DNA of 64,000 nt from Aestuarierythrobacter sp037968495 (GTDB taxonomy: Bacteria; Pseudomonadota; Alphaproteobacteria; Sphingomonadales; Sphingomonadaceae): positions 41,359-105,358 of the forward strand of contig JBBKVP010000047.1 of the NCBI GenBank assembly GCA_037968495.1. The letters run 5' to 3'. The translations under genes were made by a program, and so were the position numbers. Under the pieces are notes generated by a model. The model ran no database searches, had not been told where the DNA came from, and was given only the letters and a program-made list of their open reading frames with translations. Positions 8,717 through 17,066 of this stretch are shown here, piece after piece (position 1 is the stretch's first letter; every line of letters begins with the position of its first letter).

Positions 8717-9433
8717 TCACTGTGCAACACGGCGGCCAAAGCCACCGACGGGACGCTGATGCCCCTGAATTTGTTGCACACTGCCAGGAGCGGCGAAGAC
8801 GGTACGGCGGAAATTCTTTTCGAGCCGGTCCGAAACGTAATTCCACAGTGCGGTAACTTCCTGTGCGCTGCGGCCATCGGGATCGACTTCCATCACCGTG
8901 CGGCCATCGATCATCGAGGCGGCAAAGTCGGTGCGGTGGTGAAGGGTGATCGGAGCTACGGTGCCGTGCTGCGACAGCGCGACAGCGGCTTCCGAAGTAA
9001 TCTTGGCTTTCGGCGTTGCGCCATTGACCACAAAGATCAGCGGCTTGCCGGCACGGTCACAAAGATCGACCGTTGCACCAACAGCGCGCAAATCATGCGG
9101 GCTGGGGCGAGTCGGAACGACGATCAGTTCAGCCACAGCGATTACCGACTGGATAGCCAGAGTAATTGCGGGCGGCGTGTCGATCACAGCCAGTTTGAAG
9201 CCTTGTTGGCGAAGTGTCGCCAGATCATGGGCCAGACGCGCTACAGTGGTTTGGGCGAAGGCAGGATATTCTGCCTCACGTTCATTCCACCAGTCGGCGA
9301 GTGACCCCTGAGGATCAATGTCGATGAGTACTACAGGACCCGCACCGGCGCGCTGCGCCTGAACTGCGAGGTGTCCGGACAGAGTCGTTTTGCCCGATCC
9401 GCCCTTCTGTGATGCCATTGCCAGAACCCGCAC
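8717..9433 (-). CDS. ParA/MinD-family partition ATPase (orphan)
   Basis: The 238-residue P-loop ATPase carries the deviant Walker A KGGSGKTT close to the N-terminus (residues 9-16), DIDPQGSLADWW, and the switch region VIDTPPA. These are hallmarks of the ParA/MinD/Soj superfamily that positions cargo on the nucleoid or membrane. I choose GTG at 9433, preceded by AGGGG, because it gives the usual MRVLAMASQKGG start; the longer frame to 9466 lacks support. No parB or parS-like array is nearby, so this is probably not the chromosomal ParA but a second system linked to an RHH-like protein and SPOR proteins. Confidence 0.85.
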   Translation of the reverse strand: MRVLAMASQKGGSGKTTLSGHLAVQAQRAGAGPVVLIDIDPQGSLADWWNEREAEYPAFAQTTVARLAHDLATLRQQGFKLAVIDTPPAITLAIQSVIAVAELIVVPTRPSPHDLRAVGATVDLCDRAGKPLIFVVNGATPKAKITSEAAVALSQHGTVAPITLHHRTDFAASMIDGRTVMEVDPDGRSAQEVTALWNYVSDRLEKNFRRTVFAAPGSVQQIQGHQRPVGGFGRRVAQ

Positions 9434-9679
9434 GGCCTGATCCCCCTGAAAAAACTTCCGCCACACACAAAACGCAGCGGTTCGACAGGTGAAATCGCAG
9501 AACGCCCCTAATTTTAGGTTAACGTGGCTTCATCCAATAAGTGTTCTCGGCGGCAAAAAAGGCGACCCGTAACGATACGAAGCCGCAGAAACGTTTTGCT
9601 AACTGGTCGTTTACTATAAGAACCGGCGAGCTGGAATAGAAGTTAAGCTAGTGAATGCGCCGGCAATGGGAATGCATCA
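9434..9679. promoter_or_regulatory. divergent intergenic control region of the ParA and Sel1-SPOR genes
   Basis: This 246-bp gap separates two divergent transcripts, the ParA operon (minus) and the Sel1-SPOR gene (plus), and must hold both promoters. I see a TTAGGTTAACG patch near 9515, but could not assign -35/-10 pairs with confidence. Confidence 0.4.
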
Positions 9680-10849
9680 ATGACGAAGTTGACTGGAATC
9701 GGACTGGGCCTCGCGGCGGCAGCACTGGCCTTCGCCGCACCGGCATCTGCCGATGTAAAGGCGGGCGTCGATGCTTGGACCGCAGGTGAATACGAGACAG
9801 CAGTTGCCGAATGGCGCGGGCCTGCGGCCAAGGGCGATCCCGATGCCCAGTTCAATCTTGCCCAGGCATACCGACTAGGACGGGGCGTCGATGCGAGCCC
9901 AGCCAAAGCAGAAGAGTTTTACGCCAAGGCCGCAGCGCAGGGCCATATAAGGGCTGCCGACAATTACGGATTGCTACTGTTTCAGAGCGAGCGGCGCGAA
10001 CAGGCGCTGCCGTATTTACAGGCAGCGGTGAAGCGCGGCGATCCGCGCGCTCAATATCTTCTCGGCATTGCGCATTTTAATGGCGACATGGTCGCGAAAG
10101 ACTGGGTGCGCGCCTATGCGCTGGTTAGCTCGGCCAATACTACTGGATTGCCTCAAGCGGTGCCCGCAATGAAGCAGATGGATGAATTTATCCCGCTCGA
10201 TCAACGCCAGATGGGCGTCGCTCTCGCCAGCAAAATGCGCGAAGAAGCCGATATGACGCGCGCCCGCGAAATGGCAGCAGCCGATCTTGGTAGCGACACT
10301 GTGGCGGTCTCAACACCCCCGCCGCCGGTTCAGACGGCAGCGGTCACTGCGCCGCTTCCAAGCCCCGTAACGCGCCCGACGACACCGATGGTCAGCACGC
10401 CCGTTTCACCGTCTGTAGCCGCAGCGCAGGCCGCTGTTGCAGAGGCAGCGCGGGTTACGGGAACAGAACCACCTTCAACCGCTGGCGCCGATTTCGCGCG
10501 CCCGCAGGCTGCTCCAGTTCAAGTTGCTTCGGCGCCTGCGCCTAAGCCTGCTGCAAACACGCCGGCTCCTGCGCCTCGCGCTGCTGCGCCGACACCTGCT
10601 CCCGGACCAGTTGCATCGGCTAATGGTCCATGGCGCCTTCAACTCGGAGCCTTCGGGGTGAAGAGCAATGCGACACGCCTATGGTCGCGCCTGTCAGGCC
10701 GCGCAGAGCTAGCGGGCAAGTCCCGTTTCCTCGTACCGGCTGGCCGGGTTACGAAATTGCAGGCGGGCGGATTTGCTTCGCGCACTCAGGCAAATCAGGC
10801 GTGCTCCGGTCTGAAACGCGCTGGGCAGGACTGCATCGTCACCCGCTAA
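9680..10849 (+). CDS. Sel1-repeat and SPOR-domain exported protein
   Basis: The 389-residue product begins with a signal peptide (cleavage near PASA/DVK, residue 25). Sel1-like repeats follow (about 30-165; GDPDAQFNLAQAY, GRGVDASPAKAEEFY, GDPRAQYLLGIAHFNG), then a long Pro/Ala/Thr linker (about 205-310). The C-terminal SPOR domain starts WRLQLGAFG at about 315. The architecture points to a periplasmic scaffold recruited to septal peptidoglycan. It is divergent from the ParA operon, whose last gene is another SPOR protein, so two SPOR proteins flank the ParA/RHH pair. Confidence 0.85.
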   Translation: MTKLTGIGLGLAAAALAFAAPASADVKAGVDAWTAGEYETAVAEWRGPAAKGDPDAQFNLAQAYRLGRGVDASPAKAEEFYAKAAAQGHIRAADNYGLLLFQSERREQALPYLQAAVKRGDPRAQYLLGIAHFNGDMVAKDWVRAYALVSSANTTGLPQAVPAMKQMDEFIPLDQRQMGVALASKMREEADMTRAREMAAADLGSDTVAVSTPPPPVQTAAVTAPLPSPVTRPTTPMVSTPVSPSVAAAQAAVAEAARVTGTEPPSTAGADFARPQAAPVQVASAPAPKPAANTPAPAPRAAAPTPAPGPVASANGPWRLQLGAFGVKSNATRLWSRLSGRAELAGKSRFLVPAGRVTKLQAGGFASRTQANQACSGLKRAGQDCIVTR

Positions 10850-10951
10850 AACGGGCACTTTGCACCGACGAACCACTCAATACTCTCGACCGGCGGACTT
10901 GCAGCGGGCGCTGTCTTGCTCCACTAAGACAGCCGATTGAGGGGATTTTCG

Positions 10952-12262
10952 ATGGTTGATATCGCGCAAGACGTGAACACTTCAGATGCCGATTTGGCAG
11001 CTGGAGGGCTGGTAACACCTGACCAGCCGGTGACGCGCGAAAACCGGATTATCAGTCTGGACTTCATTCGCGGCATCGCGGTGCTAGGCATCCTTTTTGC
11101 GAATATCACCGCGTTTGGCCAACCCTTCATGGCGTATTTCTGGCCGCCTGCAATGACCGGCGGCCCCACTGAAATGGATCAGAGCGTTTGGGTCTTCCAG
11201 ATGATCTTCGTCGATTTCAAATTCCGGATTATATTCACGTTGCTGTTCGGAGCAGGCCTGTACCTGTTTATGGAGCGGGCATGGGCGCGCGGATCATCGC
11301 GCTGGCTGCAATTCCGGCGACTGCTGTTCCTCGCGATGTTCGGCCTGATCCATTACTTCCTGATCTGGCGCGGTGATATTCTGACCGTTTACGCTTTGTG
11401 GGGCATCGTCGCCCTGTCGATGATGAAGTGGAAGGCGAAGACCCAGCTGATTACCGGGATCGTACTCTATGTCATCGGCTCGCTCCTGATGCTTGCTATC
11501 ATGGGCGGTAATTTTGCCGCTGCGACGAGCCCTGAAATCGCTGCCAATTTTCCGCCAGAGGCGCAGGAACAACTCGCCAATGCACCGAAAGAAATTCTGT
11601 TGGAGTCAAAGGCGGAAACGCTGCTTTATGGCGGCGATAGCTATGTTGCGATTGTGACCGACACAGTGACCAACCAAGTGGGTAATTTGATCCAAGAACT
11701 CATTTTCGTTGGCCTCACCGAAACGCTTGCTCTAATCCTGATCGGCATGGCGCTGTACCGCTATGGCTTCTTCAGCGGTGCCCTAAACAGCGCCAAGATG
11801 AAGCGGTGGGGATTGATCGGCGTGATTGGCGGCAGTGTGCTGACAGTGCCCTTCGCCATATGGACTGCGGGTGCTGGATTCCCGTTCTTCCAGACCATGT
11901 TCGCATTCCAAGCGTTGCTGGGAATAACAGCGATATTCGTCGCGATTGGCCTGATGGCGCTGTTCGTTCTGTGGGCGCCGACAGCGGCGGATAGCTGGCT
12001 CGGTGAACGCTTCGTAGCGGCGGGCCGTATGGCGTTCAGTAACTACCTGGGCACATCGATCGTCTTGATGCCGGTCTTCCACGGCTGGGGGCTCGGCCTT
12101 TTCGGTGAATTCCACCGCCTAGAGCTGTTTGGCGTCGTTGCCGCTGTATGGGTGCTGATGCTGCTCTGGTCCAAGTGGTGGCTCGACCGCTTCCGTTATG
12201 GCCCGCTCGAATGGCTTTGGCGCTGCCTAACCTATTTGAAGGTATTCCCGCTCAAACGCTGA
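10952..12262 (+). CDS. DUF418 multi-pass membrane protein
   Basis: The 436-residue integral membrane protein opens with a soluble N-terminus and then RIISLDFIRGIAVLGILFANI, the entry segment typical of DUF418/YeiB-type proteins. About ten hydrophobic helices follow. The C-terminal part has GRMAFSNYLGTS and FRYGPLEWLWR, also characteristic of DUF418. The biochemical role is not established for the family. The ATG at 10952 has GAGGGGA 6 bases upstream and is preferred over the TTG at 10937. It faces der across a 12-bp gap with no visible terminator. Confidence 0.85.
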   Translation: MVDIAQDVNTSDADLAAGGLVTPDQPVTRENRIISLDFIRGIAVLGILFANITAFGQPFMAYFWPPAMTGGPTEMDQSVWVFQMIFVDFKFRIIFTLLFGAGLYLFMERAWARGSSRWLQFRRLLFLAMFGLIHYFLIWRGDILTVYALWGIVALSMMKWKAKTQLITGIVLYVIGSLLMLAIMGGNFAAATSPEIAANFPPEAQEQLANAPKEILLESKAETLLYGGDSYVAIVTDTVTNQVGNLIQELIFVGLTETLALILIGMALYRYGFFSGALNSAKMKRWGLIGVIGGSVLTVPFAIWTAGAGFPFFQTMFAFQALLGITAIFVAIGLMALFVLWAPTAADSWLGERFVAAGRMAFSNYLGTSIVLMPVFHGWGLGLFGEFHRLELFGVVAAVWVLMLLWSKWWLDRFRYGPLEWLWRCLTYLKVFPLKR

Positions 12263-12273
12263 GGTAAAGTGCC

Positions 12274-13680
12274 CTACTTCTTGGTCGGCGCGTAGGGGTT
12301 CTTGTTGGTCTTGAGCACCACGCGGACCGGCACGCTCTCGAAGCCAAGCTGCTTGCGGATGCCGTTTACCAGATAGCGTTCGTAGCTGGTCGGAAGGCTA
12401 TCGAGCCGTGAACCGAACACCACAAAGCGCGGCGGCCGAGTGCTCGACTGCGTAATGTAACGCAATTTGATCCGCTTGCCCTTTGGTGCGGGCGGCGGAT
12501 TGGCTTCCAGCGCATCGTCAAACCAGCGGTTAAGCGCGGCGGTTGGCACACGCTTCGACCAGCTTTCGCGGATCGTGAAGGCACCGGACAGCATTGCTTC
12601 AATGCCCTTGCCTGTTTTCGCGGACACAGCGAACAGCGGCACGCCGCGAACCTGCGCGAGCCCGTCTTCCAATGCAGCGCGAACGCCGTTGAACAAGCCG
12701 CTCGGATCTTCGGCAATGTCCCATTTGTTGATTGCGATCATCAGCGCGCGACCTTCTTCGAGCGCATGGGCGGCGATCTTTAGGTCCTGCGATTCCAAAC
12801 CCTGCGTCGCATCGAGCAGCAACACGACGACTTCGGCAAAATCGACAGCATGGCGCGCGTCGGCAACTGCGAGGCGTTCAAGCTTCTCGGTAACCTTCGC
12901 CTTCTTGCGCATACCGGCTGTATCGATCAGGCGAATCTCGCGCAGCTCGCCGCTATCAGGTTCGCGCCACAGCCAGTCGACGGCGATCGAATCGCGGGTA
13001 ATGCCGGCTTCGGGGCCGGTCAGCAGGCGGTCTTCGCCCAGCATCTTGTTGATCAGTGTCGATTTGCCGGCATTCGGGCGGCCAACGATGGCTAGTTTGA
13101 GCGGGCCGGTCGGGACCACATCGCCGTGCTCGTCGAGCTCGGGCATTTCGACATGCTTTTCGACCGGACCATCGGGCTCGAGGATCGGGCGCAGCGCTTC
13201 GAACAGTTCGACCCGGCCTTCGCCATGCTCAGCAGAGAAAGGCACGGGATCGCCAAAGCCGAGCGCATAACATTCCATAACGCCGGCGTTCGTCGCGTTG
13301 CCTTCTGCTTTATTGGCGACAACGATCACCGGCACGCTCTGTCCTCGCAGCCAGCGGGCGATTTCCTCATCAAGCGGCGTCAGTCCGGCTCGCGAATCGA
13401 TCACGAACAGTGCGACTGTCGCACCAACGATTGAAATTTCGGTCTGCTTGCGCATACGGCCCGGCAGAGTTTCGGGATCGGTATCTTCCCAGCCAGCCGT
13501 ATCGACCAGCGTAAATTCCATCCCCAGCAGCTCAGCATCGCCCATGCGCCGGTCGCGCGTTACGCCGGGCTGATCGTCGACCAGCGCGATCTTTTTGCCG
13601 ACAAGACGGTTGAACATTGTGCTCTTGCCGACATTAGGGCGGCCGACAATCACGACCTCGGGTTTCTGGTAAGTGGACAT
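12274..13680 (-). CDS. der: ribosome-biogenesis GTPase Der (EngA)
   Basis: The 468-residue protein has two tandem GTPase domains and a KH-like C-terminal domain, the unique layout of Der, needed for 50S subunit maturation. Domain 1 shows GRPNVGKST, DTAGWED and NKAEG. Domain 2 shows GRPNAGKST, DTAGMRKK and NKWD. The C-terminus carries RPPRFVVFGSR and NPYAPTKK. Length is normal for the family. The gene runs opposite to DUF418 and is divergent from the CHAP protein at 13830. Confidence 0.97.
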   Translation of the reverse strand: MSTYQKPEVVIVGRPNVGKSTMFNRLVGKKIALVDDQPGVTRDRRMGDAELLGMEFTLVDTAGWEDTDPETLPGRMRKQTEISIVGATVALFVIDSRAGLTPLDEEIARWLRGQSVPVIVVANKAEGNATNAGVMECYALGFGDPVPFSAEHGEGRVELFEALRPILEPDGPVEKHVEMPELDEHGDVVPTGPLKLAIVGRPNAGKSTLINKMLGEDRLLTGPEAGITRDSIAVDWLWREPDSGELREIRLIDTAGMRKKAKVTEKLERLAVADARHAVDFAEVVVLLLDATQGLESQDLKIAAHALEEGRALMIAINKWDIAEDPSGLFNGVRAALEDGLAQVRGVPLFAVSAKTGKGIEAMLSGAFTIRESWSKRVPTAALNRWFDDALEANPPPAPKGKRIKLRYITQSSTRPPRFVVFGSRLDSLPTSYERYLVNGIRKQLGFESVPVRVVLKTNKNPYAPTKK

Positions 13681-13829
13681 TATCCGCCGCAGGTGGCGAA
13701 AATTGACCCCCTTTGCAAGGATAGAACGGTGGTAGAAGGCTGATAGGGATGGCGCGCGAACTTATGGTTAATTTGCGTTAACCTTAAGAAGCAGCCAGAT
13801 TTCAACTATAATGGCAGATAGATCACGGC

Positions 13830-14612
13830 ATGAGATTGCCGATATCGATTCTGACCGTTGCCGCTATGGTGGCCATTCCAACCACCGCAGTTGCGGAAAG
13901 CGCGGATGGCTTCCGTTCTGGCAGCCAAGCGCTGTCCGGCAAGGAACTGCCGCCCTATCTGCAATGCGTTCCCTATGCTCGCCGGGTGTCCGGCATCCAG
14001 ATTTATGGAGACGCCCATACGTGGTGGCAGCAGGCTGCAGGTAAATTCAAGCGCGGAAATGAGCCTAAGAAAGGCGCCGTGATGGCATTCCGCCCCCACC
14101 ACAATATGACGCTGGGCCATGTCGCTGCGGTAAGTAAGATCATCGACAGCCGCACAATCTTGCTGCGCCATTCCAATTGGTCGCCAATCAATGGTCGCCG
14201 TGGACAGATCGAAAATGATGTGAAGGCAGTTGACGTATCGCCGAATAATGACTGGAGCTCGGTGCGTGTTTGGTACCACCCGCTGAAGGCGCTGGGTAAA
14301 ACCGCATGGCCGGTACATGGCTTCATTTACGGCAAAGGTACGCTTGGCGGGACGGGTCCAGTTCGAATTGCGGTAGCGACATCAGTTTCGACCCGCGTCC
14401 AACCCGCACGAACCAAGAGTTCGAAGGAGTTTCTGAGCGCATTTTCGGAATTAGGTGAACAAGCAAAGGCAGCGCCAGTACGGCGCGCTCAGGCCGCCCC
14501 AGTGCACCGGGCGAAGGCGACCCGTCCAGCCCCGCAGCGTCCAGATCCAAAACAGGCGCAAGCTAAGACTTACGATCCTGTTGCCGCAGCAATTGCGCGT
14601 TACGACAAGTAA
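13830..14612 (+). CDS. secreted CHAP-domain peptidoglycan hydrolase
   Basis: The 260-residue protein starts with a signal peptide (about 1-22, ending AVA/ES). Its CHAP domain (about 45-165) has the catalytic Cys in QCVPYAR and the His in LGHVAAV, followed by HSNW. CHAP enzymes cleave peptide or amide bonds in peptidoglycan. The C-terminal 90 residues are a basic, Ala/Arg/Pro-rich low-complexity tail (PVRRAQAAPVHRAKATRPAP) with no recognisable domain. A TTAA-N6-TTAACC patch lies about 50 bp upstream but does not match the CtrA spacing. Confidence 0.85.
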   Translation: MRLPISILTVAAMVAIPTTAVAESADGFRSGSQALSGKELPPYLQCVPYARRVSGIQIYGDAHTWWQQAAGKFKRGNEPKKGAVMAFRPHHNMTLGHVAAVSKIIDSRTILLRHSNWSPINGRRGQIENDVKAVDVSPNNDWSSVRVWYHPLKALGKTAWPVHGFIYGKGTLGGTGPVRIAVATSVSTRVQPARTKSSKEFLSAFSELGEQAKAAPVRRAQAAPVHRAKATRPAPQRPDPKQAQAKTYDPVAAAIARYDK

Positions 14613-14618
14613 TAGGCC

Positions 14619-14912
14619 TTACTTCTTCGCGACGGGCGCATCATCGCCCAAATCTTCAAACCATGCTTCTACCGGGCCGTTGAGCTTGATTGTCAGCGGA
14701 CGGCCCTTGCGGTCCATCGCTTTGCCCGCCTGAACCCGAATCCATCCTTCTGATATTGAATATTCTTCGATATCGGTGCGCTCACGTTCCTTGAACCGAA
14801 TCGCTACGCCGCGCTGCAACGCTTCCTGATCGAAATGCGGACTGCCCGGATCGATTGCCAAGTGATCGGGCGGGGTCTGGGCTTTCGCCGCTTCATTTGT
14901 TTCTTCGCTCAT
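14619..14912 (-). CDS. DUF3297 family small protein
   Basis: The 97-residue soluble protein has the DUF3297 signature: DHLAIDPGSPHFD near residues 17-29, then GVAIRFKERERTDIEEYSISEGWIRV in parts, and GKAMDRKGRPLTIKLNGPVEAWFE. These proteins are widespread in Proteobacteria and uncharacterised. The ATG at 14912 is chosen over an upstream in-frame start because family members begin close to the acidic linker. The gene ends 6 bp from the convergent CHAP gene. Confidence 0.85.
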   Translation of the reverse strand: MSEETNEAAKAQTPPDHLAIDPGSPHFDQEALQRGVAIRFKERERTDIEEYSISEGWIRVQAGKAMDRKGRPLTIKLNGPVEAWFEDLGDDAPVAKK

Positions 14913-14963
14913 AACCTGCCCACTAATCGCGCGGACATCGCTATGCAATGCGCTTCCGACGAT

Positions 14964-15146
14964 TCAACTCGGTGCGGACTGCGGATTCTCAATCGGTGCG
15001 CGGTCCGGCTCTATTGTATCTGGCTGGGGCGGCTCGATTTCATCGGGCTGTTGTGGCGGTGCTTCTACGGGCGCGGGTGTCATAGGCGTTTCCGGCGGAG
15101 CAGCGGGTTCGATCCGGTCAGGTGCGGGGTCTGGTTGGGTAGCCAT
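14964..15146 (-). CDS. small proline-rich hypothetical protein
   Basis: The 60-residue product is almost entirely Pro, Ala, Glu, Asp and Gln (DPAPDRIEPAAPPETP, QPDEIEPPQPDTIEPD) and is predicted to be disordered. GAGGAATT precedes the ATG at 15146 at good spacing, which supports translation. It lies 51 bp upstream of the DUF3297 gene on the same strand and may share its transcript. I cannot assign a function. Confidence 0.55.
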   Translation of the reverse strand: MATQPDPAPDRIEPAAPPETPMTPAPVEAPPQQPDEIEPPQPDTIEPDRAPIENPQSAPS

Positions 15147-15227
15147 CGCTAATTCCTCAAAGTTGGTATGCACCCTTAACGCACCGGCAAGTTGACCTGT
15201 TCCTGACCCAAAGACTTATCGCCGCGC

Positions 15228-15256
15228 TTGCCCTTTGCCGCTGCCCCCGATACAGG
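15228..15256 (+). promoter_or_regulatory. candidate promoter of tRNA-Leu
   Basis: TTGCCC, a 17-bp spacer and TACAGG would start transcription near 15263, about 24 bases before the tRNA. A second pair (TTGACC-N17-CTTATC) lies about 40 bp further upstream, so the choice is uncertain. Confidence 0.35.
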
Positions 15257-15286
15257 CGCTCGACTGTACGCGAAGGCGCTGAGCAT

Positions 15287-15371
15287 GCGGGCGTGGCGGA
15301 ATTGGTAGACGCGCTGGTTTTAGGTACCAGTATCTTACGATGTGGGGGTTCGAGTCCCTTCGCCCGCACCA
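15287..15371 (+). tRNA. tRNA-Leu (anticodon UAG)
   Basis: An 85-base tRNA with encoded CCA (15369-15371). The acceptor stem GCGGGCG pairs with CGCCCGC. The anticodon stem CTGGT/ACCAG encloses TTTAGGT, placing anticodon TAG at 15321-15323, which reads CUN leucine codons. The long variable arm and the GGTTCGAGTCC T-loop fit a class II leucine tRNA. It lies 72 bp upstream of the trigger factor gene. Confidence 0.97.
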
Positions 15372-15442
15372 GTCAGCCTATGGTCACTCTGGCCGGGCAA
15401 TAAGCGGCACATAGTTTTTGAAGAAGGCATTTAGTTCGAACC

Positions 15443-17014
15443 ATGAAGCATACCGAGACCACCAACGAGGGCCTCAAGCGCGCCTATACACTGACGATCC
15501 CTGCGAAGGAGATCGAAGCGCGAATCGACAGCGAGATCAAAAAGATCGCGCCGCAGATGAAGATGCCCGGTTTCCGCCCCGGCAAGGTTCCGGCTAATCT
15601 GGTCCGCAAGATGCACGGCGAACAATTGCACGCGCAATCGCTGAATGATGTGATTCGCGAATCGGTTGATTCGGTCATGACTGAAAAGAAGCTGCGTCCC
15701 GCGATGCAGCCAAAGGTCGACCTTTCCGAGAAGTACGAAGAAGGCGGCGACGCTGAAGTCACTCTCGAACTGGAAATTCTGCCGGAAATCGCAAAGCCTG
15801 ACCTTAAGGGTCTGAAGCTCGAGAAGCTCACTGTTCCTGTCACCGACAAGAAGGTCGACGAAGCGGTTGCGAATGTAGCCAAGGGTCAGAAGAATTTCGA
15901 AGACGCCCCCAAGAGCCGCAAGGCGAAGGACGGCGACCAGCTGATTATCGACTTCCTCGGTAAGCTTGATGGCGAACCGTTCGAAGGCGGCAAGGCTGAA
16001 GACGCTCCGCTTGAACTCGGCAGCGGCCAGTTCATCCCGGGCTTCGAAGAGCAGCTGACCGGCGTCAAAACTGGCGACGAGAAGGTCATCAATGTGACCT
16101 TCCCGGCTGATTATCAGGCCACACACCTTGCCGGTAAGGACGTTACCTTCGATATCACGGTTAAGGCTGTGAAGGTCGCTGGCGAAATGAAGATCGACGA
16201 AGACTTCGCAAAGTCGCTTGGGCTCGACAGCCTCGACAAGCTGAAGGAACTTCTGCGCGGCCAGCTGGAGCAGGAAACTGCCGGCATGACCCGCACCGCC
16301 ATGAAGCGTTCGCTGCTCGACCAGCTCGCTTCGGGCCATGACTTCCCTGTGCCTGAAGGCATGGTGGACGCCGAATTCGAACAGATCTGGCAGCAGCTTC
16401 AACAAGAAGCGGCCCGCGAGGAGGATCCTGCGGCTGCACTGAAGGAAGTTGAAGCCGAAAAGGACGACTACCGCGCTATCGCCGAACGCCGTGTGCGCCT
16501 CGGCCTGCTGCTTTCCGAAATCGGTCAGGGCGCCGGTGTCGAAGTTTCTAATCAGGAAATGCAGATGCTGATGCAGCAAGCTGCGCAGCAATATCCTGCC
16601 GATCAGCGCGAGCAATTCTTCAAGTTCGTTCAGAACGAGCCAATGGCTGCCGCACAAATCCGTGCGCCGCTGTATGAAGACAAGGTGGTCGACCATCTCT
16701 TCGAGACCGCTGCAGTGACGGAACGCGAAGTAACGCGTGACGAGCTGCAGGCAGCGATCGAAGCGGAAGAAACGGCGCCAGCACCCAAGAAAAAGGCTGT
16801 TGCGAAGAAGAAAGCGCCCGCTAAGAAGGAAGCTGCGAAAAAGGCTGATGACAAGCCTGCTGCGAAGAAAGCTCCGGCAAAGAAGGCAGCAGCAACCAAG
16901 AAGTCTGCCGCCAAGAAGGCCGCCGCTGAAAAGGCACCTGCGAAGAAAGCTCCGGCCAAGAAAGCAGCAGCTAAAAAGCCAGCAGCGAAGAAGGCTCCTG
17001 CCAAAAAGAAGTAA
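15443..17014 (+). CDS. tig: trigger factor with long Lys/Ala-rich C-terminal tail
   Basis: Ribosome-associated chaperone and prolyl isomerase, 523 residues. The N-terminal ribosome-binding domain has the signature MPGFRPGKVPANLVRK near residues 34-49. The PPIase domain follows (about 150-245; GDQLIIDFLGKLDGEPFEGG and FIPGFEEQLTGVKTGDEK, in parts), then the helical arms up to about residue 440. Residues 442-523 are an added tail of AKKAPAKKAA-type repeats like histone H1 or HupB tails. Ordinary trigger factors end near residue 430-450. The tail may bind rRNA or nascent chains; that is inference. The gene reads away from tRNA-Leu and is followed by a convergent pseudogene. Confidence 0.95.
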   Translation: MKHTETTNEGLKRAYTLTIPAKEIEARIDSEIKKIAPQMKMPGFRPGKVPANLVRKMHGEQLHAQSLNDVIRESVDSVMTEKKLRPAMQPKVDLSEKYEEGGDAEVTLELEILPEIAKPDLKGLKLEKLTVPVTDKKVDEAVANVAKGQKNFEDAPKSRKAKDGDQLIIDFLGKLDGEPFEGGKAEDAPLELGSGQFIPGFEEQLTGVKTGDEKVINVTFPADYQATHLAGKDVTFDITVKAVKVAGEMKIDEDFAKSLGLDSLDKLKELLRGQLEQETAGMTRTAMKRSLLDQLASGHDFPVPEGMVDAEFEQIWQQLQQEAAREEDPAAALKEVEAEKDDYRAIAERRVRLGLLLSEIGQGAGVEVSNQEMQMLMQQAAQQYPADQREQFFKFVQNEPMAAAQIRAPLYEDKVVDHLFETAAVTEREVTRDELQAAIEAEETAPAPKKKAVAKKKAPAKKEAAKKADDKPAAKKAPAKKAAATKKSAAKKAAAEKAPAKKAPAKKAAAKKPAAKKAPAKKK

Positions 17015-17066
17015 GTCTTACTGCAGACAAGTCAGCGGCCCGCCCCTCAATATGAGGCGCCGGCCG

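Noticed and set aside
13768..13781. TTAA-N6-TTAA upstream of the CHAP hydrolase as a CtrA site
   Set aside because: The CtrA consensus needs a 7-bp spacer; here it is 6 bp. Only a half-site is possible.
15431..16696. 421-codon open frame antisense to trigger factor
   Set aside because: Shadow of the GC-biased tig codons; no homology-like motifs and no ribosome-binding site.
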